64,000 nucleotides of DNA from an uncultured Nocardiaceae bacterium (GTDB lineage: Bacteria > Actinomycetota > Actinomycetes > Mycobacteriales > Mycobacteriaceae), in NCBI GenBank assembly GCA_936936565.1, contig CAKZIX010000031.1:38285-102284 (forward strand), in the 5' to 3' direction. How positions within the stretch are numbered: position 1 is the stretch's first letter; the number at the start of each line of letters is the position of its first letter. Both the position numbers and the translations under genes were made by a program. The notes under the pieces are model-generated. The model ran no database searches. It worked only from the letters and a program-made list of their open reading frames with translations, and was not told the DNA's origin. Below are positions 15,361-22,422 of the stretch, one piece after another.

Positions 15361-16986
15361 ATGACTCTGACCTTGACCGATCTGTTCTGCGGTGCCGGCG
15401 GGTCCAGCAGCGGCGCGATCCTGGTGCCCGGCGTGACCGTCCGGGTCGCCTCGAACCACTGGCAACTCGCCGTCGACACCCACAACACCAATCACCCCGG
15501 CGCGGACCACATTTGCGCCGACCTGTCCCAGATCGACCCCGCCTACTTCCCGCGCACCGATCTGGGCTGGTTCTCCCCGTCGTGCACCAAACACTCGATC
15601 GCGCAAGGCAAGAAACGCGCCGACACACAACCGGACCTGTTCGGCGACATCCTGCCCGACGCCGCCGCCGAACGATCCCGCGCCACCATGTGGGACGTGG
15701 TGCGGTTCTCCGAGTACCACGCCTACGACGCGGTCATCGTCGAAAACGTCGTCGAAGTCGCCACCTGGCCGCCGTTCCGGTCCTGGCTGCTGGCCATGGA
15801 CTCCCTCGGCTACACCCACCAAATCGTCTGGCTCAACAGCATGCACGCCCAGCTCGCCGGCCCCGGCGCACCCCAATCCCGTGACCGCATCTACGTGGTG
15901 TTTTGGCGCACCGGCAACCCGGCACCCGACCTGCACCGCATCACCCGACCGCACGCCGTCTGCCCGACCTGCGGCCCGGTGCGTGCCATGCAGTCCTGGA
16001 AGAACCCCGACCGCCCACCGTGGGGCCGCTACCGCGCCCAATACCTCTACCGCTGCCCGAACATCACGTGCCGCAACCAGACCGTCGAACCGCTGGTGCG
16101 CCCCGCCGCCGACATCATCGACTGGACCCTGCCCGCCACCCGCATCGGAGACCGCGCGAAACCGCTCGCCGCCAAGACCATGGCACGCATCCGCGCCGGC
16201 ATCGAACGCTACTGGGGACCGTTCATCACCGAACACACCCACGAATACCGGATACGCGACATCACGCAGCCGTTGCAGACGGTGCGCGCGTCGGGCAACC
16301 ACTTCGGACTCGCGGTGCCGGTCGAGGGCCGCGACGGCAAAACTGCGGCGCCCGTCGACCAACCCCTACGGACCATGACCACGCGCAACGAAACCGGCCT
16401 GTTGGTCCCATGCGGCAGCACCTGGCGCACCGACGCGGCACCACTCGACGAACCGGTGTCCACGCGCACCACACGCGAGACCGACGCACCGGCATTCATC
16501 GCCGAGCTGCGCGGCGGCGGCAGCATCGCCCGCCCGGTCAGCGACCCGCTCGCCACCGTCACCGCATCGGGCAATCACCACGCTCTGGTCACCAGCTACT
16601 ACGGCAACGGCAGCGCGAAACCGACCGACGAACCACTCACGACCGTCACCACGGTCGACCGGCATGGCCTGATCATGCGCAACAACGGCGTGCGGGGCGG
16701 GCATCCAGCACGCCACACCACACCCGCCGACGAACCGATCCGGACCGTCACCACCGCCGGCCACCAATCCCTCATCAGCGCCGACCACCTGCCGGTCGAC
16801 CTCGACGATGTCCGCTTCCGGATGCTCGAACCCCGCGAAATCGCCGCCGCCATGGACTTCCCGCCCGGCTACCAGTTCCTCGGCAACCGGCGCGAACAAG
16901 TCCGCATGTCCGGCAACGCCGTCACCCCACCCGCCGCCCGCGACCTGGTCACCGTCGTCGCCGACTCACTGCACACCGCCGCCTGA
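15361..16986 (+). CDS. Orphan DNA cytosine-5 methyltransferase with repeated motif
   Basis: 541-residue C5 methyltransferase. Motif I DLFCGAGG is at 7-14. The catalytic cysteine Cys75 lies in SPSCTKHS, a variant of the usual PCQ loop. Motif VI ENV is at 128-130, QSRDR (motif VIII) at 172-176 and GNAV (motif X) near 518. Cys201, Cys204, Cys232 and Cys237 could form a zinc knuckle. Six copies of a PL-TVTT-like motif recur every 29-34 residues between 303 and 465, within the expected target-recognition region. No restriction endonuclease gene is adjacent, so it probably protects the element from host restriction or marks its DNA. Confidence 0.88.
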   Translation: MTLTLTDLFCGAGGSSSGAILVPGVTVRVASNHWQLAVDTHNTNHPGADHICADLSQIDPAYFPRTDLGWFSPSCTKHSIAQGKKRADTQPDLFGDILPDAAAERSRATMWDVVRFSEYHAYDAVIVENVVEVATWPPFRSWLLAMDSLGYTHQIVWLNSMHAQLAGPGAPQSRDRIYVVFWRTGNPAPDLHRITRPHAVCPTCGPVRAMQSWKNPDRPPWGRYRAQYLYRCPNITCRNQTVEPLVRPAADIIDWTLPATRIGDRAKPLAAKTMARIRAGIERYWGPFITEHTHEYRIRDITQPLQTVRASGNHFGLAVPVEGRDGKTAAPVDQPLRTMTTRNETGLLVPCGSTWRTDAAPLDEPVSTRTTRETDAPAFIAELRGGGSIARPVSDPLATVTASGNHHALVTSYYGNGSAKPTDEPLTTVTTVDRHGLIMRNNGVRGGHPARHTTPADEPIRTVTTAGHQSLISADHLPVDLDDVRFRMLEPREIAAAMDFPPGYQFLGNRREQVRMSGNAVTPPAARDLVTVVADSLHTAA

Positions 16987-17013
16987 CACACCCGAACCCG
17001 AAGGAACCCCACC

Positions 17014-17439
17014 ATGACCAGCAGCAACAACCCCTACATCGGCGCCGGCATCCGCGCCGCCAAATTCCCCACCGCCGGAACGTCGATCACCGGCACCATC
17101 CTGGCCGAAACCGAGGAACAACGCCGCGACTTCGACACCCGCAAACCACTGGTCGACAAGAACGGCAACCCGGTCACCCAGCCGGTGTTCATCCTCGAAA
17201 CCCGCCTCCGCGACGACGACGCCGACGACGGACTGCGCCGCCTCTACATCACCGCCCGCATGCAGCAAGCGCTGCAGCGCGCAGCACTGCTCGCCCGCCG
17301 CGACCACATCGGCCGCGGCGACCAGATCACCGTGACCCACACCCGCATGGCCGGCAAAGCCCGCGACTTCACCGCCACCCTCACCCCGGCCAGCAGCGCC
17401 ACGACGAAGACACCGCCCGACCAGGCAGCGCAGCCATGA
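17014..17439 (+). CDS. Actinophage/element-type hypothetical protein, possibly OB-fold
   Basis: 141 residues. The pattern (GTSITGTILAETEEQRRDFD; PVFILETRLRDDD; RRLYITARMQQAL; GDQITVTHT) recalls a small beta-rich family seen in actinophages and integrative elements. The strand order suggests an OB-fold single-strand DNA-binding protein, but this is only a resemblance from memory. AAGGAACC precedes the ATG. The stop overlaps the next start (ATGA). Confidence 0.6.
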   Translation: MTSSNNPYIGAGIRAAKFPTAGTSITGTILAETEEQRRDFDTRKPLVDKNGNPVTQPVFILETRLRDDDADDGLRRLYITARMQQALQRAALLARRDHIGRGDQITVTHTRMAGKARDFTATLTPASSATTKTPPDQAAQP

Positions 17440-17591
17440 CCACACAACCCCGCCGCGTCGCGCACGACCCGGCAGCGCCGCAGCACCAGCGACACCACCG
17501 CACCGTGCACAGCGCAGACCCGGCCCGCGACCTCGACGCCGAACCCAACCCGCCCACACGCGCCCGCCGCCGCATCGAACGGAGCCGATAA
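17436..17591 (+). CDS. 51-residue basic peptide ending in RIERSR
   Basis: Very short, His/Arg/Pro-rich protein starting at an ATG that overlaps the previous stop (ATGA) and ending RARRRIERSR. The C-terminal IERSR tag is shared with three longer proteins of the element. It stops 3 bp before the next ATG. Translational coupling on both sides supports real translation, although it may serve mainly as a linker ORF. Confidence 0.5.
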   Translation: MTTQPRRVAHDPAAPQHQRHHRTVHSADPARDLDAEPNPPTRARRRIERSR

Positions 17592-17594
17592 CTC

Positions 17595-18041
17595 ATGACC
17601 GAGCCGACCGCACCCCACGGCAACACTCACCGCAACACCGGCACCAACGGTGCAGCAGGCGCAACACCACGTGACCCGGCCGCGCAGGCCGCCCGCCACC
17701 GCGCCACCATCCCACCGGCCAACCACCCCGCCGGCCAACCGATCCCCAGCGCCGACGTCTACGGCTACCGCCACGAACCCGCCGACCAACTCTCCCACAG
17801 GGCACGCCGACTGCACCCCGACGGCACATGGTCCATCGCCCGCGTCGACCGCGACACCTGGCAACCGGTCGAAGACTGGGGCCGCGAAGACCTCGCCGCC
17901 CTGCGCACCCGCGAACTCAACACCGGCCTGGACCCCTGGCAGCTCGTCGCCCTCGACAACCAAGCCATCACCCGCCAGCGCGAACACGACCAGTCGACCG
18001 AGCGGCCGGGCCAGCGCCGCGGAATCGAGCGCAGCCGATGA
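17595..18041 (+). CDS. Hypothetical protein ending in GIERSR
   Basis: 148 residues; the first 55 are disordered and Ala/Thr/Pro-rich, the rest a compact domain (PDGTWSIARVDRDTWQPVED; LRTRELNTGLDPWQLVALDN). It ends GQRRGIERSR, and its stop region is identical over 25 bp to that at 7325. ATGA overlap with the DUF2637 gene. Function unknown. Confidence 0.6.
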   Translation: MTEPTAPHGNTHRNTGTNGAAGATPRDPAAQAARHRATIPPANHPAGQPIPSADVYGYRHEPADQLSHRARRLHPDGTWSIARVDRDTWQPVEDWGREDLAALRTRELNTGLDPWQLVALDNQAITRQREHDQSTERPGQRRGIERSR

Positions 18042-18751
18042 CCACCACCAGCAGTAGTGCGGCGATGCGGGCCGCGACCTGGTGCGCGCTCGCATCAACA
18101 CTCGCGATCGGCGCAACAAGCTTCGTCATGTCCTTCGCCGCACTGGCCGACCTCGCCCACCAAGCCGGACAACCCCGCCAACTCGCCTGGCTCTGGCCCG
18201 TCATCGTCGACGGCACCATCCTGCAAGCCACCGTCTCCGTCGTTGCGCTCGCACCACGCGCAACAGCACGTGCAGCACGCCGCTACTTCTGGGCCGTGCT
18301 CGCCGTCGCCGCATCCGTCTCCGTCGCCGGCAACGCCCTGCACGCCGCCGTATCCGGCGCGGCCACCCTCGACCCGGTCATTGCCGCCCTGGTCGCCACC
18401 GTCGCCCCGGTCTCACTGCTTGCAGCCACCCACGGACTCGCCATCCTCGTCCGCACACCCACCACCAACCCGGCCCGCACCGCAACCGCGTTCGACGACC
18501 CCGCCGAACCCAACACCGAACCCGCGGCCGATGTCGACCGCGACCAGCTCGTCGCCGAACTCGCCGAACTGGGCTTCACCCACCGCGCCATCGCTGAACA
18601 TGTCCGTACACACGTCCCCGGCGCCGACAAATTCGCACCATCCACCGTCAGCCGCATCCTGCGCAAACGCTCGGAAGAACCCGAACGCGAACGCGATGAG
18701 CCAGCCGAAAGCCGTGACCACAACCACTCATTCGTATTGAAAGGTGCCTGA
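18038..18751 (+). CDS. DUF2637 membrane protein fused to C-terminal HTH
   Basis: 237 residues. Four hydrophobic segments occupy about residues 10-135, including the DUF2637 signature LAWLWPVIVDGTI. The C-terminal part (about 165-220) reads QLVAELAELGFTHRAIAEHV and STVSRILRKR, a helix-turn-helix facing the cytoplasm. DUF2637 proteins are common in Streptomyces conjugative elements, where a role in spread or regulation is suspected. Here a membrane sensor controlling the adjacent excisionase/integrase genes is a reasonable guess. Confidence 0.75.
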   Translation: MTTTSSSAAMRAATWCALASTLAIGATSFVMSFAALADLAHQAGQPRQLAWLWPVIVDGTILQATVSVVALAPRATARAARRYFWAVLAVAASVSVAGNALHAAVSGAATLDPVIAALVATVAPVSLLAATHGLAILVRTPTTNPARTATAFDDPAEPNTEPAADVDRDQLVAELAELGFTHRAIAEHVRTHVPGADKFAPSTVSRILRKRSEEPERERDEPAESRDHNHSFVLKGA

Positions 18752-18752
18752 C

Positions 18753-18956
18753 ATGACGAACCCCAGGTTGTACACCGAGGCCCAAGTACGAGAACTGATC
18801 CCGATCGGTCACAGCAAGTACTATGAGCTGATCAACTCCGGCGAACTGCGCTCGGTGAAAATCGGCCGACGCCGATATGTTCCCGAAAGCGCTCTCGTTT
18901 CGTATGTCGAAAAGCTTGAGTCGGGCGGAACCGAACCCGAAGCCATCGCGAGCTAA
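18753..18956 (+). CDS. Excisionase-like (MerR-type HTH) DNA-binding protein
   Basis: 67 residues. The sequence YTEAQVRELIPIGHSKYYEL, then GELRSVKIGRRRYVPESALV, is the winged helix-turn-helix of AlpA/Xis-type excisionases. A GAAAGG ribosome-binding site before the ATG at 18753 fixes the start. It lies 34 bp before the integrase gene, the classic xis-int arrangement. It likely bends attachment-site DNA to direct excision. Confidence 0.88.
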   Translation: MTNPRLYTEAQVRELIPIGHSKYYELINSGELRSVKIGRRRYVPESALVSYVEKLESGGTEPEAIAS

Positions 18957-18990
18957 CCGAAGATTATTTGAACTGCATGAGGACGGAAGC

Positions 18991-20229
18991 ATGCCACGAC
19001 AACGCTTGAAGCCGGGCGAATGGGGGAAAATTACCGTCACGAAACGTGACGGCCAAATAGTCGCAAAGGCACGGATTTGCGACCAGGACGGGGTTATCCG
19101 GCTTGTCGAACGGACTGGCACGTCTGACGAGAACGCTGCGCGCAATCTCCAAAAGGAGCTGAAAAGCCGCACGCGGGTCCGGCGCGCGGGTCAGCTGCTG
19201 AGCAGTTCCAAGGTAGATGCGTTGGCCAACCACTGGTTTGAGCTACGCAAGCCCGACGTTGCCGCGGGGCGCCTGACCTCTCAGACCCTTTCCGAATACG
19301 AGCAGTCGTGGAAGCGTGAAGGAACTAAACGAATCGGGAGCCTCCAGATACGCGACGTGACGGCCGGAATTGCCGACGCATTCCTTGCCGATATCCGTTC
19401 GCGCGCAACTGCCCGACGTGTCCAAGTGATCGGCCGAAGCATGTTTGCAACCGCAGTGCGACTGGACCTGATCGAGGCAAACCCCTTTCGCGAAACAGAG
19501 GTCAAGCGAGACAAAAAGAAGCGCCCGCGATCGATACGTCCGCTAGAACTCGACGCAATCCGCAAACTTGTCGATGCCTACTGCCGGCACGAACGCGTGC
19601 TCGAAGACGGGACGGTCAAACGCAAATTGGGGCCTGCCCCAGGCCAGGATTTGCCCGACATTATCGAACTTCTCGTTCAGACAGGCGCCCGGATCAGCGA
19701 AGTTTTGGCACTGCGGCGACACGACTTAAACCTGGAAGGGGACCGGCCGACTGTTACGTTCAACGGCACTTTGGTTGTTCCGAGATACAAAGGTGACAAA
19801 TTATTCCGTCAGGAATTTCGCAAGGGCGACGCCCCGCCTCTTACTGTCGTTTTGCCAAAGTACGTCGTCGCCCGCTTGCGCCGCCGGCTGAACGAGATTC
19901 CGCCGGCGGGCCCTGACTGCGACGGTGTCGACCGCAATCCCCACAACGCGCTGTTTCTGACGAGCACCGGGAACTGGATGGCGCCGGCCAACGTCCGACG
20001 GAACCTCCGCGCGGCGATCGGCCGGGAAGACTTCGAGTTCGGGTGGCTGACGCCCCACAGCTTCCGCCGGACGGTCGCGACGACGGTCAAGGAGAAGTCC
20101 GGCGTTGACGCCGCCGCCGAGCAGCTCGGCAACACGACACTGGTCACCGAGCTCCACTACGTCGAGCGGATGACCACCGCACGCGACAACCGCGACGCGC
20201 TCAACGTTTTCGCACCGCGCCAGAACTGA
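18991..20229 (+). CDS. Tyrosine-type site-specific integrase
   Basis: 412-residue tyrosine recombinase. An N-terminal beta-rich arm-binding part (1-65) is followed by the core-binding SAM-like domain (about 70-165) and the catalytic domain. Catalytic residues are Arg234 (TGARISEVLAL), His356 and Arg359 (HSFRR), and Tyr390 (ELHYVERM). The usual LGH before the tyrosine is LGN here. The enzyme joins attP to the 3' end of tRNA-Arg. The gene ends 64 bp from the right repeat and is transcribed towards it. Confidence 0.95.
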   Translation: MPRQRLKPGEWGKITVTKRDGQIVAKARICDQDGVIRLVERTGTSDENAARNLQKELKSRTRVRRAGQLLSSSKVDALANHWFELRKPDVAAGRLTSQTLSEYEQSWKREGTKRIGSLQIRDVTAGIADAFLADIRSRATARRVQVIGRSMFATAVRLDLIEANPFRETEVKRDKKKRPRSIRPLELDAIRKLVDAYCRHERVLEDGTVKRKLGPAPGQDLPDIIELLVQTGARISEVLALRRHDLNLEGDRPTVTFNGTLVVPRYKGDKLFRQEFRKGDAPPLTVVLPKYVVARLRRRLNEIPPAGPDCDGVDRNPHNALFLTSTGNWMAPANVRRNLRAAIGREDFEFGWLTPHSFRRTVATTVKEKSGVDAAAEQLGNTTLVTELHYVERMTTARDNRDALNVFAPRQN

Positions 20230-20230
20230 T

Positions 20231-20241
20231 TTCGTTGAGTA
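20231..20241 (+). other. Candidate integrase arm-type site (right)
   Basis: Second copy of TTCGTTGAGTA (first at 2291-2301), immediately after the integrase stop and 52 bp from the right repeat. It is followed by a further CGTTGAG, giving a short tandem pair. Position and duplication at both ends fit integrase arm sites. Confidence 0.45.
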
Positions 20242-20293
20242 TACGTTGAGCGGCGCCCGATTTGCCCGATTTCCATGATCACCGGAAAAACGA

Positions 20294-20358
20294 AAACCCC
20301 CTCGTCAGAGGGGGTTTTCTTGGTGCGCCCGAAGGGATTCGAACCCCTAACCTCTTGA
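20294..20358. repeat. Right attachment site (attR): 65-bp direct repeat
   Basis: Identical to 2096-2160. It contains the tRNA terminator hairpin (20297-20314; on the minus strand followed by TTTT) and the 3' half of tRNA-Arg. The recombination point must lie within the 65 bp; the anticodon-stem end of the repeat is the probable crossover area for this integrase class. Confidence 0.95.
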
Positions 20359-20396
20359 TCCGTAGTCAAGTGCTCTATCCGTTGAGCTACGGGCGC
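20321..20396 (-). tRNA. tRNA-Arg (anticodon ACG)
   Basis: 76 nt including an encoded CCA. Acceptor stem GCGCCCG pairs with CGGGCGC; the anticodon arm CTTGA-CTACGGA-TCAAG gives ACG (read as ICG after editing). T arm GGGGTTCGAATCCC. A rho-independent terminator follows on the minus strand. This intact copy is the integration target of the mobile element. Confidence 0.97.
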
Positions 20397-20414
20397 AGAT
20401 CCATGTTCAGTTGT

Positions 20415-20506
20415 TGGCGGAGGCGAGAGGATTTGAACCTCCGGTCCCCTGTAAGGGGGACAACTCATTAGCAGTGAGTCCCATTCGGCCGCTCTGGCAC
20501 GCCTCC
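20415..20506 (-). tRNA. tRNA-Ser (anticodon GCT)
   Basis: 92 nt including CCA, with the long variable arm of class II tRNAs (GTCCCCCTTACAGGGGAC). Acceptor GGAGGCG pairs with CGCCTCC. Anticodon arm ACTCA-CTGCTAA-TGAGT gives GCT. It lies 18 bp upstream of tRNA-Arg in the same direction. Confidence 0.96.
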
Positions 20507-20584
20507 AGGGGTGCCGGTCCTTTCGAACCGCCGGATGAGAAGGTTACACACCGCGACCCCGGACAACCAAATCCATTGTCCCGG

Positions 20585-21223
20585 CTATCTGAGGTTGCCG
20601 TCGAACCAGTCGAAGATCCGGGTCTGCGCGTCGACGTCGTCGCTGAGTACCGTCGTGTCCGCGCGGTGCTCGGCGCCCTCGTAGACGACGATGTTGGTGG
20701 CCACGGCGGCGCGGGCCACGGCGTCGCGCAGGGCCTCGATGTCGGCGGTCGCGTCGTCGGCGCCGAACAACCCGAGCCAGGGTGCCTGCAGGTCGGCGGC
20801 GGCATCTACCAGCGCCGGAGTGTCTTCCTGGAGCGGCTGCACGAGCCCGGCCGGCCCGACGGACACCGCCGCCGCGACCGAGCGCCCGGTGGCGACGAGG
20901 AACGCGGCGGTGCCGGCATCGTCGAAACCGAGAACCCCGACGGTGTCGGGAAATACGCCGCGCGCCAGCAGCCACGCGACGGCGGCGTCGAAGTCGGCGA
21001 ACAAGTTGTCGCCGAACACCTCGTCGGCGTCGTCGTCGCGATGGAACAGGTGCGGCGCGACGGCTATCCACCCTTCGTCGGCCAGCGCCTGCAACAGTGC
21101 CAGCAGCCCGCGGCCGAACTCCCGGGATTCGTGCAACACGACGATCCCGCCACGCGCCCGGGCCTCGGGCTGCACTGCGGTCACGGGAACGTCGCCGGCT
21201 CGATCATGGAAGATTCCCGACAT
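20585..21223 (-). CDS. Dienelactone hydrolase-like protein with altered nucleophile
   Basis: 212-residue alpha/beta hydrolase of the dienelactone hydrolase group. The fold landmarks are present: VLHESREFGRGLLALLQALA, the acid region LFGADD near 158, and a late AEHR. In true members the nucleophile is cysteine in GFCxGG; here the elbow reads GFDDAG, so the cysteine is replaced by aspartate. It may be inactive or use another chemistry. The gene is divergent from the aminotransferase gene (70-bp gap). Cytoplasmic; substrate unknown. Confidence 0.75.
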   Translation of the reverse strand: MSGIFHDRAGDVPVTAVQPEARARGGIVVLHESREFGRGLLALLQALADEGWIAVAPHLFHRDDDADEVFGDNLFADFDAAVAWLLARGVFPDTVGVLGFDDAGTAAFLVATGRSVAAAVSVGPAGLVQPLQEDTPALVDAAADLQAPWLGLFGADDATADIEALRDAVARAAVATNIVVYEGAEHRADTTVLSDDVDAQTRIFDWFDGNLR

Positions 21224-21293
21224 AGCTACCAGGCTAGGTGCTTCGGTGCCGACACGGGACCGTGCGCGGGCAGGCACACGCAATACTTGCTGC

Positions 21294-22361
21294 GTGAGCG
21301 CGCGCATCCGTCCAGATCTCGACACCATCCCCCGCTACGTGCCCGGCAAGAGCTATCCGGGCGCAATCAAGCTTGCGAGCAACGAGACGACGTTGGGTCC
21401 GTTGCCGAGTGTCGCGAAAGCGGTCGCCGAGGCGGTGGAATTGTCGAACCGGTATCCGGACAACCGTTCCACGGAGCTGATTGCGGCGCTCGCCGCGCGG
21501 CACGGCGTAAATGCAGCGAACGTCACAGTCGGCTGCGGAAGTGTCGCACTTTGCCAAGAGTTGGCACAGATCACCTGTTTCGAACCGACTGATGAAGTGC
21601 TATACGCCTGGCGCGCTTTCGAGATGTATCCGATCGTCGCTCAAGTTGCCGGCGCGACGTCGGTACGGGTGCCGCTCGACACCGCCGAAACCCACGATCT
21701 GGCGGCCATGGCGCACGCGGTCACCGATCGCACCCGCCTGATCTATGTGTGCAATCCGAACAACCCGACCGGCACCGCGGTCGACGGCGCGGAGCTGAAC
21801 CGGTTCGTCGAGCAGGTGCCCGACGATGTGCTCGTCGTGCTCGACGAGGCGTACTTCGAATACAACCGGACCGGCGTCGACGGTATCGAGATCGCCAAAC
21901 AGCATTCGAATGTCCTTGTGCTGCGGACATTTTCGAAGGCATACGGACTCGCGGGGCTGCGTGTGGGGTATGCGGTGGGCGCCCCGCACGTGATCGAGGC
22001 GCTGGCCAAGGTGCACGTCCCGTTCAGCGTCAGCCGGGTGGCGCAAGCGGCGGCACTGGCCTCGATCGAGGCGCAACACGAACTGCTCGAGCGCACCGAC
22101 AAGATCGTGGCCGAGCGAGCCCGGGTGCGCACCGCGCTGCTCGACGCGGGCTACCGCGTGCCGACGACCGAGGCCAATTTCGTGTGGCTGCCGTTGGGCT
22201 CGGAATCGGCACGGTTCGGTGACAATTCGGCGGAGGCCGGAGTCATCGTTCGCCCGTACGGAAACGACGGCGTGCGCGTGACCATTGGTGATCCGCACGA
22301 GAACGACGCATTTCTCGCTTTTGCGCTCGCGCCGGACACGGTCGCTCAATTTGCCGTCTAG
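21294..22361 (+). CDS. pat: Aromatic/histidinol-phosphate aminotransferase (Pat type)
   Basis: 355-residue PLP-dependent class I/II aminotransferase closely patterned like the mycobacterial Pat/HisC2 protein. Landmarks: YVPGKS...IKLASNET near 16-31, CGSVALCQ, NPNNPTG (154-160), DEAYFEY (Asp184) and TFSKAYGLAGLR, with the Schiff-base Lys215. It should transfer amino groups to phenylpyruvate, hydroxyphenylpyruvate or imidazole-acetol phosphate. The GTG at 21294 gives the family-typical N-terminus (SARIRPDLDTIPRYVPGK). Confidence 0.88.
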   Translation: MSARIRPDLDTIPRYVPGKSYPGAIKLASNETTLGPLPSVAKAVAEAVELSNRYPDNRSTELIAALAARHGVNAANVTVGCGSVALCQELAQITCFEPTDEVLYAWRAFEMYPIVAQVAGATSVRVPLDTAETHDLAAMAHAVTDRTRLIYVCNPNNPTGTAVDGAELNRFVEQVPDDVLVVLDEAYFEYNRTGVDGIEIAKQHSNVLVLRTFSKAYGLAGLRVGYAVGAPHVIEALAKVHVPFSVSRVAQAAALASIEAQHELLERTDKIVAERARVRTALLDAGYRVPTTEANFVWLPLGSESARFGDNSAEAGVIVRPYGNDGVRVTIGDPHENDAFLAFALAPDTVAQFAV

Positions 22362-22422
22362 TCCGGGTCCAGCGAATATGAGCGAAGCCCCGAAAAACTT
22401 CGACTCGTAGAGGACCCGCCAC

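Larger units (their letters stand above)
2096..20358. mobile_element. Integrated mobile element in tRNA-Arg(ACG), about 18.2 kb
   Basis: Bounded by a perfect 65-bp direct repeat (2096-2160 and 20294-20358) that includes the 3' half of tRNA-Arg and its terminator. A tyrosine integrase and an excisionase-like gene sit next to the right repeat. Cargo and core genes: XRE/TPR regulator, WhiB, Replic_Relax-type protein, coupling-protein-like ATPase, several coiled-coil or hypothetical proteins, an orphan C5 methyltransferase and a DUF2637 protein. The repeat-to-repeat unit is 18,198 bp. Gene content resembles actinomycete integrative conjugative or mobilisable elements; no phage capsid, terminase or tail gene is present. 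No replication initiator or VirB4 homologue was recognised. Confidence 0.93.

Noticed and set aside
15361..16986. Restriction-modification system
   Set aside because: Neighbouring genes show no nuclease motif; only an orphan methyltransferase is supported.
2096..20358. Prophage
   Set aside because: No capsid, portal, terminase, tail or lysis gene is recognisable; the gene set fits an integrative conjugative or mobilisable element.
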